Origin: JASHVB01 sp036489395
Lineage (GTDB): Bacteria > Pseudomonadota > Alphaproteobacteria > Acetobacterales > Acetobacteraceae
DNA: 21,335 nucleotides
Direction: 5' to 3'
Assembly (NCBI GenBank): GCA_036489395.1
Contig: DASXFW010000307.1
Span: forward strand, 1-21,335
Shown in pieces: positions 12,912-19,990 of this stretch; the first letter of the stretch is position 1; each line of letters starts with the position of its first letter. Below the pieces are notes generated by a model. The model saw nothing but the letters and a program-made list of their open reading frames with translations, did not search any database and was not told the DNA's origin. The position numbers and the translations under genes were made by a program.

Positions 12912-13180
12912 TGCACCCGGTCGTCTGGTCGCCAACGGCGGTCGGCCAGTTGCTGGCGGTCCGGCTGTATATCCAGCAATTCAATCCTCAAGCGGCCGAA
13001 GCAGTGGCGGTCCATCTGCTTTCGGCCGGCAACGGCCTGGAACATTTCCCGCATCGCGGGCGACCGGTGACCAGCATGCGTGAGCTGGTCGCCAACTATC
13101 GCACCATCATTCGCTACCGCGTCGCGCGAGACGGAACAGTTCGAATCCGCAACAGTTCGCGCCGCCCAACCAAGCCCTGA
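12911..13180 (+). CDS. RelE/ParE-family toxin
   Basis: The 89-residue protein has the RelE/ParE fold pattern: VVWSPTAVGQLLAVRLYIQQFNPQAAEAVAVHL, then LEHFPHRGRPV, then NYRTIIRYRVARDGTVRIRNSSRRP. It starts with GTG, overlapping the antitoxin stop by one base. The final strand (VRIRNSSRRPTKP) is shorter than the usual VRILxVRHxxRRP, so the toxin may have lost some residues near the end. Target (ribosome-bound mRNA or gyrase) cannot be told from sequence. Confidence 0.85.
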   Translation: MHPVVWSPTAVGQLLAVRLYIQQFNPQAAEAVAVHLLSAGNGLEHFPHRGRPVTSMRELVANYRTIIRYRVARDGTVRIRNSSRRPTKP

Positions 13181-13209
13181 TTCGTCTGTTCCGGAGCGTC
13201 GCGCCACCG

Positions 13210-13686
13210 TCACTCCGCGATGTCACGCCAGGTCTGCCGACCGCCCGGACGCCGGATCGTGTCCCACAGCGGCGACGCCATCCACCGGGCCGCCGCCGCA
13301 TCGAACTCGAGGACGGCCTCCACCTCGATCTCCTGCCCATCATACAGCATGACACGAACGCCATCGCTGAGCTGCCCGGCCAGCGGCGCAAGATCCCGGC
13401 GAGAGCCTGCGATGCCCAGATCATAGCGCCCGTGCTCGTCGCCTGCGTTCTCGTCAAAGTACATGCGATGCACCGGCACCCTCGCCAGGATCGCCTTCAT
13501 GTCCTCTGCTCTGGCATCGCCCGCCCGACGGCGGAAGAACGCATCCGCCGATTCAGCCGCCGTGACCTTCTGCGCCACGGCCACCGTGATCCACTGGTTC
13601 AGCGACACCCCATCCGCCTTGGCCGGCCGCTCCGCCTTCCGCTTCAGCGAGGCGGGCAGTTTCAGCGGATACGTTCCGGTAATCAT
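13210..13686 (-). CDS. RHH antitoxin N-terminus fused to an unrelated C-terminal domain
   Basis: Residues 1-71 are nearly identical to the RHH antitoxin at 10358-10609 and come from a duplicated 218-bp segment. From HRMYFDENAGDEHGRYDLG onward the protein changes completely; GVRVMLYDGQEIEVEAVLEFD and WDTIRRPGG look like a small beta-rich domain that I recall only as an unnamed protein. An ATG at 13464 (MYFDENAG) could be the original start of that second protein. The gene lies 15 bp after the RES toxin gene in the same direction, so it is probably co-transcribed with ParS/RES. No PIN toxin is next to it, so it may be an orphan antitoxin or a cross-regulator. Confidence 0.75.
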   Translation of the reverse strand: MITGTYPLKLPASLKRKAERPAKADGVSLNQWITVAVAQKVTAAESADAFFRRRAGDARAEDMKAILARVPVHRMYFDENAGDEHGRYDLGIAGSRRDLAPLAGQLSDGVRVMLYDGQEIEVEAVLEFDAAAARWMASPLWDTIRRPGGRQTWRDIAE

Positions 13687-13690
13687 CGTC
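13473..13690. repeat. Duplicated antitoxin segment, copy B
   Basis: This is the second copy of the 218-bp segment at 10396-10613, in direct orientation, without gaps and about 91% identical by hand count. The similarity ends abruptly inside the coding frame at 13473, which marks the fusion point. Confidence 0.85.
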
Positions 13691-13701
13691 CCGCCTTCAC
13701 C

Positions 13702-14208
13702 TCAAACCGGCGCAGCCATCGCCGCGCCGGCAACGAACAGCCGCCCGTCCCACCATACCGGCCGATGCAGACCGTGCGTCACCTGCGGAAACCCTGGATG
13801 CTCAGGATTGAGCAGGAAATTGTGCTCCATGCGGGCGACGACGCTCGGCACGATCAGCAGCAACGACCGCTTGCTCGCCTGCCACGACGCACCGAATGCC
13901 TTTGACACGCCGCAGGTTGGATCGTCCCATCCCGGCAGGCGTGCCGGATCGACCATCTCATAGTCGATGCCGTTCGGGATGGTGATCTCGATGAAGTGCT
14001 GGTTCGGCGGCAGGCTGCCGCTGCCGCGCACCAGCTTCTCCTGCATTGCGGTGGAATAGTGCTGGGACGCATAAATCATCGGGCTGACGGCCGTGTTCCA
14101 GCGGCCGGGGTATAGTTTGGAGCCCGTTGCGTCGAAGATAGGATGCGCCCCGTTGGGATCGCCGATGCGGTAGGCGGTAAGAACGCGGTCCAGCCGCGGG
14201 GCCGTCAC
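13702..14208 (-). CDS. RES-domain toxin (NAD+-targeting family)
   Basis: The 168-residue protein is a full RES domain. It has AYRIGDP (12-18, Arg14), LYPGRWNTAVSPMIYAS (32-48), Glu57 in TAMQEKLV, VPSVV at 120-124 (Ser122) and the C-terminal NPEHPGF...HRPVWWDGRLF. RES toxins of the MbcT/ParT type break down or transfer from NAD+ and are held by Xre-type antitoxins. The start overlaps the stop of the upstream antitoxin gene by four bases. A remnant of another RES gene lies at 7604-7664. Confidence 0.9.
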   Translation of the reverse strand: MTAPRLDRVLTAYRIGDPNGAHPIFDATGSKLYPGRWNTAVSPMIYASQHYSTAMQEKLVRGSGSLPPNQHFIEITIPNGIDYEMVDPARLPGWDDPTCGVSKAFGASWQASKRSLLLIVPSVVARMEHNFLLNPEHPGFPQVTHGLHRPVWWDGRLFVAGAAMAAPV

Positions 14209-14657
14209 GCCGCCGAGCCGTATTGCAGCCCGCCGAGGATACCTTCGACCAGTGGCCGGCCGAACTCATTGGCCAGCACCACGTCGATCGGGCGGCGGCC
14301 TTCCAACATCGGGTGCGATCGGAACAGGAAGGCGCGGGCCGCTTCGTCGCCGCCCCAGACCTCGCGCGCCAGCGCCCAGACCTCGGCGAGGCGGGCCACG
14401 CGGGCGCTTTCCTCGGCCGTCAACCGTGCAGCCTGGCTATTGCGGGACGTGACCAGCACCTTCCGGCGCCGAGCCAGCGTCGCGCGCGGGACCATGCGGA
14501 AGGCGAATGCCGCATCGTCAGGCGCGACCGCCTTGGCAAGCCGATCCAGCGCGCTGAGCGGCAGTCCCTTTTCGACCTCGCTCATGAGGGACATCGGCAT
14601 CAGTGGGCCCCGAACGCGGAGCCCAAGCACCTGGGAGATAGAATCTGCGCCCACCAC
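14205..14657 (-). CDS. Xre/MbcA/ParS-type antitoxin of the RES toxin
   Basis: The 150-residue protein has the two-part layout of this family. An N-terminal Xre-like helical region includes EVEKGLPLSALDRLAKAVAPDDAAFAFRMVPRATLARRRK. The C-terminal toxin-binding (DUF2384) domain contains ESARVARLAEVWALAREVWGG and HPMLEGRRPIDVVLANEFGRPLVEGILGGLQYG. It starts with GTG, supported by GGAG seven bases upstream. It overlaps the toxin gene by four bases and precedes it. The palindrome at 14682-14699 upstream may be its operator. Confidence 0.9.
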   Translation of the reverse strand: MVGADSISQVLGLRVRGPLMPMSLMSEVEKGLPLSALDRLAKAVAPDDAAFAFRMVPRATLARRRKVLVTSRNSQAARLTAEESARVARLAEVWALAREVWGGDEAARAFLFRSHPMLEGRRPIDVVLANEFGRPLVEGILGGLQYGSAA

Positions 14658-14681
14658 CGATCTCCGATGCCAATCTCAGAT

Positions 14682-14699
14682 GAGACTAAGTTTGGTCTC
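14682..14699. promoter_or_regulatory. Candidate operator of the RES/Xre operon
   Basis: GAGAC and GTCTC form a perfect short inverted repeat around an 8-bp AT-richer centre, 25 bp upstream of the antitoxin GTG. The position fits autorepression by the Xre-type antitoxin; no other support. Confidence 0.35.
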
Positions 14700-14830
14700 G
14701 CTCGCGCCGAAAATCAAGGCGGCTTTGGCCGCCGCGCGAACGATGCGCGCACCCGTTCCGCCATCCCACTGCAGCACTGGCTCAGAGACCCGAACTGTCC
14801 CAGGACAGCCCGCCGCCCGTCCCCGCCGGC

Positions 14831-15925
14831 TCACCCCACCCGGTACGCCGCCACCACCTTCTCGTCGAATGCCAGCCCCAGCCCCGGCTTGGTCGGCAGC
14901 ACCAACTGGCCTTTCTCGATCGCCGGAGTCTCCTGGTACAGCTTCAGCATCCACGGCATGTATTCCACCGTCAGCCCGTTCGGCACCGCGGCGATCAGAT
15001 GCAGGTGCATCTCCGGCACCACGTGGCTGACCACCGGCAGGTTGAACGCCTCCGCCATTCCGGCGACCTTCATCCACTGCGTCGGCCCGCCCACGCGGCA
15101 CAGATCGATCATGATGTAATCGACCGAGCGCGCCTCGATCATCTGCCGGAACGGCGCGATGCCCCACAGATATTCCCCGCCGGCGATCGGCGTCGCCAGC
15201 GCCTCGTTGATGCGCGCGATGCCCTGGTAGTCGTCGGCCGTCGTCACGTCCTCCAGCCAGAACAACCCCACATCTTCCGCGCGCTTGCCGATATCGATCG
15301 CTTGCTCCACCCGCCAGCGCTGGTTGATGTCGCACATCAGCTTGATGTCCGGCCCGATCGCATCGCGCACCACACGCACGCGGCGCACTTCCTCGGCCGG
15401 CGACGGATTGCCGGGCAGCGCCATCTGCGTCTTCATCTCGACGAAGCCCTTATCGACCAGCCGCCGCGCCGCCGTCGCCGCCTGCGCGTCGGTCAGCCCG
15501 CGGCGCAAGGAGCCGGACGCATACGTGTTCACCCGGTCCCGCGTCCCGCCCAGCAGCTTCCACAGCGGCTGTTCCAGCGCCTTGCCCTTGATGTCCCACA
15601 GCGCCGTGTCGATCGCCGACAGCGCCAGCGTGAAGATGCCCGCCGGCCCCGCGGAATCCGCCGCCAACCGCAGCTTCCGCACGATCGCCTCGATGCGCAG
15701 CGGATCGTCCCCGGCGATCAGCGCGCACAGCTCGTCGATCGCGGTACGCAACGCACCGGTCATCGCACCGCCGTACAGCGTCAGGCCGATGCCCTCGATG
15801 CCGTTGTCGGTCTGGATGCGCAGGATGACGACGGGGCGCAGGCGGTTGACGTCCTCCGGCATGTCGGCCAGCGGATCGTCTTCCGGAATGCGCAGGATGT
15901 CGGTCTTGGTCCCGGTGATCTTCAT
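14831..15925 (-). CDS. Mandelate racemase/muconate lactonising enzyme family protein
   Basis: This 364-residue enolase-superfamily protein has the N-terminal capping domain (1-125) and the TIM-barrel residues in order: Lys165 in FVEMKT, metal ligands Asp199 (CDIN), Glu225 (WLED) and Glu251 (GGEY), and the Asp274/His301 pair (IMIDL, SHVV) typical of the mandelate racemase subgroup. It likely removes a proton alpha to a carboxylate (sugar-acid dehydratase or racemase); the substrate is not readable. A GGGAGAGA precedes the ATG, which fixes the start. It is divergent from the LPS operon across 117 bp and does not look like part of the island. Confidence 0.92.
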   Translation of the reverse strand: MKITGTKTDILRIPEDDPLADMPEDVNRLRPVVILRIQTDNGIEGIGLTLYGGAMTGALRTAIDELCALIAGDDPLRIEAIVRKLRLAADSAGPAGIFTLALSAIDTALWDIKGKALEQPLWKLLGGTRDRVNTYASGSLRRGLTDAQAATAARRLVDKGFVEMKTQMALPGNPSPAEEVRRVRVVRDAIGPDIKLMCDINQRWRVEQAIDIGKRAEDVGLFWLEDVTTADDYQGIARINEALATPIAGGEYLWGIAPFRQMIEARSVDYIMIDLCRVGGPTQWMKVAGMAEAFNLPVVSHVVPEMHLHLIAAVPNGLTVEYMPWMLKLYQETPAIEKGQLVLPTKPGLGLAFDEKVVAAYRVG

Positions 15926-16042
15926 GGTGCGTCTCTCTCCCCCTCCGCCGCGGCGGCTGCGCGCAGGATAGACCCGGCGTGCGGTGCCTTCCAGGCACGG
16001 CGCCTTTCGCGGCACGTGCCGCCATGCTACCCGCCGCCGCCC

Positions 16043-16720
16043 ATGAAACGCGTGCTGCGGCATCCGATCGCCCAGGCGGTGCTGGCCTGGCTCCTGGGCC
16101 AGTACCTCGCCTTTGCGCTGGCGACCACGCGCTGGCGCTTCGAGGGAATCCATCACATCGAGCCCCTGCTCTCCGGCGAAACCGCGGTCGTCGCGTTCTG
16201 GCACCGCCGCCTGGCGCTGATGCCCACGCTGTGGACCTACACCCGCCGCCAGCCGAGCGTGCGCGCCACGCGCCGCATCCACGTCCTGGTCAGCCAGCAC
16301 GCGGACGGGCGCTTCATCGGCGACGTGCTCCGCCGTTTTCACGTGCAGGTGGTGCATGGCTCGTCCTCGCGCGGCGGCGCGGGAGCCCTGCGCAGCATGC
16401 TGCGGCTGCTCCGCCGCGGCGATTTCGTTGTCATCACCCCAGACGGCCCGCTCGGCCCCGCGGGCGAGGCCGCGCCGGGCGTTGCCCAACTCGCCGGCCT
16501 GGCGGACGTGCCGGTGGTCCCGTGTGCCGCGCAGACCTCGCGCCACTGGGTGCTGCGCACCTGGGACCGCACGTTGGTGCCGAAGCCCTTCGGCCGCGGC
16601 GTGATGGTGTGCGGCCCGCCGATCCACGTGCCGCGCGACGGGTGGGAGGCCGCGTTGCCCGCGATCACCGCGGCGCTGAACGCGGCGGCAGAGCATGCCG
16701 ACCGGCTGTGCGCGACATGA
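16043..16720 (+). CDS. DUF374 lysophospholipid acyltransferase-like protein
   Basis: The 225-residue protein belongs to the DUF374/LPLAT-like family. It has an N-terminal hydrophobic segment (about 8-27, anchor), VVAFWHRRLALMP with the His of the acyltransferase motif, VSQHADGRFIGDVLRRF, GSSSRGGAGALRSML and ITPDGPLGPAGEAAPGVAQLA. It sits at the inner membrane and is expected to act in lipid A or LPS assembly, in line with waaA directly downstream (4-bp ATGA overlap). No clear Shine-Dalgarno precedes the ATG, but MKRVLRHP is the usual style of start. Confidence 0.88.
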   Translation: MKRVLRHPIAQAVLAWLLGQYLAFALATTRWRFEGIHHIEPLLSGETAVVAFWHRRLALMPTLWTYTRRQPSVRATRRIHVLVSQHADGRFIGDVLRRFHVQVVHGSSSRGGAGALRSMLRLLRRGDFVVITPDGPLGPAGEAAPGVAQLAGLADVPVVPCAAQTSRHWVLRTWDRTLVPKPFGRGVMVCGPPIHVPRDGWEAALPAITAALNAAAEHADRLCAT

Positions 16721-17985
16721 GCCTGCCGGGCGCGACCTGGGCCGGCGCCGCCACGCTCGCCGCACCGGCGCTGCGGATGATGCTGCGGCTGCGCCTGTCG
16801 CACGGCAAGGAGCTGCCCGGCCGGCTGCCGGAGCGCCGCGGCATCGACCCAACCCCGCGCCCGCCCGGCAAGCTGCTGTGGCTGCACGCGGCCAGCGTCG
16901 GCGAAACCACTTCCATCCTGCCGGTGCTGGACCGGCTGCGTCGCCAGGAGCTGACGGTGTTGTTCACCACCGGCACCGCCACCTCCGCCGCGCTGCTGGA
17001 GCAGCGCCTGGGGCCGCAAGAGCACGTGCTGCATCGGTTCGTGCCGCTGGACGTGCCGGCGTGGGTGGCTCGGTTCCTCGACCATTGGCGTCCGGACGCC
17101 GCGGCGTTCCTGGAAAGCGAGCTGTGGCCCAACCTGCTGCGTGCCGCCCGGGCGCGCGGCGTGCCGCTGATGCTGTGCAACGCGCGGCTGTCTTCCCGCA
17201 GCTTCGACCGCTGGCGCCGCATGCCCGGCTTCGCGCAGGAGCTGCTGGGCAGCTTCGCTCGCATCCAGCCGCGCAGTGCGGAGGACGCCGATCGCCTGAG
17301 TCGCCTGTGCGCCGTGCCGCTGGAGCCCGCCGGGGACCTGAAATTCGCTGCCGCGCCGCTGCCGGTGGATGCGGCGGCGCTGGCCGGGCTGCACCAGGCG
17401 TTGGCCGGCCGGCCGGCGTGGCTGGCCGCCAGCACCCACCCGGGCGAGGACGAGCTCGCGTTCGCCGTGCACCGCGCCCTGGTGCCGCGGCATCCCGGGC
17501 TGCTCACCATTGTCGCGCCGCGCCATCCGGAGCGGGGCGCGGCGATCGCTGCCGCCGCGACGCCGCTGGCCGCCACGCGGCGGGCGCTGGGCGAGGCGCC
17601 GCCCGCGGAGGGCATCTGGGTTGCGGACACGCTGGGCGAAATGGGGCTGTGGTACCGGCTGGCCCCGCTCGTGTTCGTCGGCCGCAGCCTGGTGCCGCCG
17701 GGCGGCGGGCAGAACCCGCTGGAGCCGGCTCGGCTGGGCTGCGCCATCGCGACTGGGCCGCTTACCGCGAACTTCGCAGAACATGTGGGGGTGCTGCGCC
17801 AGGCGGACGCGCTGGAGGTGGTGCGCGACGCCGACGCACTGGCCGGGTTCGTCGGCCGCATGCTGGCCGATCCGGCACAGCGCGACGCCATGGGCGCCCG
17901 CGCCCTCGCGGCGGTGCCGGGCGACGCGGCCCTGCTGGAGCGCACCGCGGCCGCCATGCTCGCGCTGCTGGACCGGAGCGGCTGA
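16717..17985 (+). CDS. waaA: 3-deoxy-D-manno-octulosonic acid (Kdo) transferase
   Basis: The 422-residue protein is WaaA/KdtA, which transfers Kdo from CMP-Kdo to lipid A precursor at the inner membrane. It opens with a short hydrophobic anchor. LWLHAASVGE at 54-63 contains the catalytic Glu63. FTTGTATSAALL and FLESELWPNLL are typical of the acceptor-side domain, and the donor-binding half has ASTHPGEDE, VAPRHPERG, VFVGRSLVPPGGGQNPLEPA. It overlaps DUF374 by four bases and is followed by lpxK one base after its stop. Confidence 0.95.
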   Translation: MSLPGATWAGAATLAAPALRMMLRLRLSHGKELPGRLPERRGIDPTPRPPGKLLWLHAASVGETTSILPVLDRLRRQELTVLFTTGTATSAALLEQRLGPQEHVLHRFVPLDVPAWVARFLDHWRPDAAAFLESELWPNLLRAARARGVPLMLCNARLSSRSFDRWRRMPGFAQELLGSFARIQPRSAEDADRLSRLCAVPLEPAGDLKFAAAPLPVDAAALAGLHQALAGRPAWLAASTHPGEDELAFAVHRALVPRHPGLLTIVAPRHPERGAAIAAAATPLAATRRALGEAPPAEGIWVADTLGEMGLWYRLAPLVFVGRSLVPPGGGQNPLEPARLGCAIATGPLTANFAEHVGVLRQADALEVVRDADALAGFVGRMLADPAQRDAMGARALAAVPGDAALLERTAAAMLALLDRSG

Positions 17986-17986
17986 G

Positions 17987-18988
17987 ATGCGGCGCGCTCC
18001 GGCTTTCTGGCAGCGAGACGGGTTGCTGCCGCGGCTGCTGTCCCCGGTGGGCGCGCTGGTCGGCGGCGTGACAGCGCTGCGGCTGCGACGGGAGGGCTGG
18101 TACTGCCCGATCCCGGTGATCTGCGTCGGCAACGCGACCGTGGGCGGCGCCGGCAAGACCACCGTGGCGCTCGACCTGGCGCGGCGGCTGGCGGCGCAGG
18201 GCTGGGCCGTGCACGTGCTGCTGCGCGGCTATGGCCGAAGTTCGCGCGGGCTACGCTGGGTCGAGCCGGGCGATCCGGTGCAGGAGGCCGGCGACGAGGC
18301 GCTGCTGCATGCCGCAGTCGCGCCCACCTGGACCTGCGCCGACCGCCGTCTCGGCGCGCAGGCGGCGGTGGCGGCCTGCGCCGAGGTGCTGCTGCTGGAT
18401 GACGGGCTGCAGAATCCGGGCGTGCAGAAGAACCTGTCGCTGCTGGTGATCGACGGCGCCACCGGCTTCGGCAACGGACGCGTGCTGCCGGCGGGGCCGT
18501 TGCGCGAACCGGTCGCCGCGGCGGCCGCGCGCTGCCAGGCGGCGGTGCTGATCGGCCCCGATGCAACGAATGCGCTGGCACGCCTGCCGCCCAGCCTGCC
18601 GGTGCTGCGCGCCCGGCTGGAACCCTCGCCGGAGGCCGCGGCGCTGGCTGGGCGGCGCGTGGTCGGGTTTGCCGGGATCGCATTGCCGGACAAGTTCTTT
18701 GCCACCCTGGAAGGAATCGGTGCCGAAATCGTCGGGCGCCGGCCGTTCCCCGATCATCACGCCTATACCGAAGCCGAACTGAATCACCTGCTGAACGAAA
18801 CGGAACGGCTGAACGCGCTGCCGGTGACCACGGCGAAAGATATGGTCCGGCTGCCGCGGCACGTACAGGAGCGTGTGGAAGTGTTGCGTGTGGAGTTGCT
18901 ATGGGAAGATACATCGCAGCCGCAACAACTGCTCGGCGAGACCCTGGGACGCCGGGGTGGAGGCGCTGCGGTATCGCGGTCGATATGA
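17987..18988 (+). CDS. lpxK: Tetraacyldisaccharide 4'-kinase
   Basis: The 333-residue LpxK phosphorylates the 4' position of the lipid A disaccharide. The P-loop is GNATVGGAGKTT (48-59), the Walker B-like pair is D138-D139 in LLLDDGLQNP, and VLPAGPLREP is at 166-175. The family motif is usually DDGFQH; here it is DDGLQN, so the His is replaced by Asn. FAGIALPDKFFATLEGIG and FPDHHAYTEAEL in the second half are also typical. The ATG overlaps nothing but lies one base after waaA, so it is translationally coupled. Confidence 0.95.
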   Translation: MRRAPAFWQRDGLLPRLLSPVGALVGGVTALRLRREGWYCPIPVICVGNATVGGAGKTTVALDLARRLAAQGWAVHVLLRGYGRSSRGLRWVEPGDPVQEAGDEALLHAAVAPTWTCADRRLGAQAAVAACAEVLLLDDGLQNPGVQKNLSLLVIDGATGFGNGRVLPAGPLREPVAAAAARCQAAVLIGPDATNALARLPPSLPVLRARLEPSPEAAALAGRRVVGFAGIALPDKFFATLEGIGAEIVGRRPFPDHHAYTEAELNHLLNETERLNALPVTTAKDMVRLPRHVQERVEVLRVELLWEDTSQPQQLLGETLGRRGGGAAVSRSI

Positions 18989-19456
18989 TGGATCACGATG
19001 TTTGGTCGGACCAATTCCCGCGGCATGTCGCATGCAACCGGGTGAGGCCAATATAATGCGAAATTAACGGTTGAATTACGTAACTGATGCCGTCGGGATG
19101 CATAGTATGGGCACGGCAGCCGTGGCTGACTTCAATCTGGCGGATCGCGCCACGCGGGGCAGGCGGCCGGAATACGTTTGATCAGAATCGTTGAAACTTA
19201 GGGCCAATCGGGAGAACCTGACGTGACCTCTGGCATTGTGCGGACCTGGCCCGGACTGCCGGCAGGCGAAATGGCGCAACTATGTGACGGCGTCAGTCAT
19301 TCATCGGCGGAATATGCAACGAGACCTGCGGGATGAAAGCCGACATGCTGGCGGATCGAAATCAATGGTGGACTTCAATAAATCGTCAGTGAATACTGTA
19401 ACCGCCAAACGGCACGCTGCGTCCCTGCGGCACGAACCTGAGGATCACCAAGCGCG
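18989..19456 (+). other. Gene-free leader before the response regulator
   Basis: No convincing gene is seen in these 468 bases, which are less GC-rich than the flanks. A perfect TATAAT lies at 19052-19057 but without a good -35 at 16-18 bp. GGAAT (19169-19173) and CGTT (19189-19192) recall an EcfG-type promoter, but the 15-bp spacing is one short of usual. A GTG at 19222 with GGAG upstream opens 37 codons whose stop overlaps a 19-codon ATG frame; these could be leader peptides, remnants or chance. Confidence 0.4.
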
Positions 19457-19852
19457 ATGTCCAAGAAACTTCTGATCGTGGACGACCAAGCGGGGATCAC
19501 CCGGGTCGTCGGTCTTATCGTGAAACAACTCGGTATGGAGTTCCGCGCGGTGAACAGCCCGCTGAAGGCGACCGAGGAATTTATCAATTATCAGCCAGAC
19601 ATCCTGATCCTGGACATGATCATGCCGGAAAAGGATGGCATCGACGTGCTGAACGAAATTCTGCTGACCGGTATTCCAGCGAAGATCGTGCTCACGTCGG
19701 GCTATAGCGAGGCCTATTTGCGCCTCGCCGAAGGTGTCGCCAGATTCTACGATTCGGATAACGTATCGGTGCTGAAAAAACCGTTCCGCCGCGCGGAACT
19801 GGTGCGTCTGCTCACCGAGCTCTGCGTGGAACGGGCCGACCAGCCGGCGTAA
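19457..19852 (+). CDS. Single-domain response regulator (CheY-like receiver)
   Basis: The 131-residue protein is a receiver domain alone: acidic pocket Asp9/Asp10, phospho-acceptor Asp53 in ILDMIMPEKDG, Thr80-Ser81 in VLTSGYSEA and Lys108 in VLKKPF. There is no DNA-binding or enzymatic output, so it probably works by protein contact, as CheY, Spo0F or DivK do. No histidine kinase is adjacent. GAGG lies about 13 bases before the ATG, which is far for a ribosome-binding site. It is separated from lpxK by a 468-bp leader, so it should have its own promoter. Confidence 0.88.
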   Translation: MSKKLLIVDDQAGITRVVGLIVKQLGMEFRAVNSPLKATEEFINYQPDILILDMIMPEKDGIDVLNEILLTGIPAKIVLTSGYSEAYLRLAEGVARFYDSDNVSVLKKPFRRAELVRLLTELCVERADQPA

Positions 19853-19890
19853 GCCGCAGCCGCCAGCCCGCCCGAATGTGGTTTCCCCGT

Positions 19891-19970
19891 GTCATGGCCA
19901 GCGAAGGGCGGCCATCAAACGACAGCGCGGCGTGATCCTAAGCCGCATCCAGGGCTTGGTTGGCCATGAC
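19891..19970. repeat. GTCATGGCC inverted repeat
   Basis: GTCATGGCCA at 19891-19900 pairs with TGGCCATGAC at 19961-19970; the inner part pairs only partly. It lies between the convergent response regulator and alcohol dehydrogenase genes. It is the third member of the GTCATGGCC family in the window and the most decayed one. Confidence 0.75.
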
Positions 19971-19990
19971 GGAGGGGCACGCCACGGCCC

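Noticed and set aside
12911..13180. Frameshift near the end of the RelE/ParE toxin
   Set aside because: The shortened last strand reads to the stop in one frame and no alternative frame restores the family ending, so it is treated as natural variation.
7604..14208. Island flanked by direct repeats of the RES 3' end (possible att sites)
   Set aside because: The two RES ends are only about two-thirds identical at DNA level and diverge with scattered changes, so they are different genes and not site-specific duplications. No integrase is in view.
16665..18914. 749-codon minus-strand frame opposite waaA and lpxK
   Set aside because: The product is Arg/Ala/Pro/Ser-rich with no domain; waaA and lpxK on the plus strand are certain.
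19169..19192. EcfG-type promoter (GGAAT...CGTT)
   Set aside because: The spacer is 15 bp, where 16-17 is usual, and the fifth base of the -35 box differs; chance is likely in this context.
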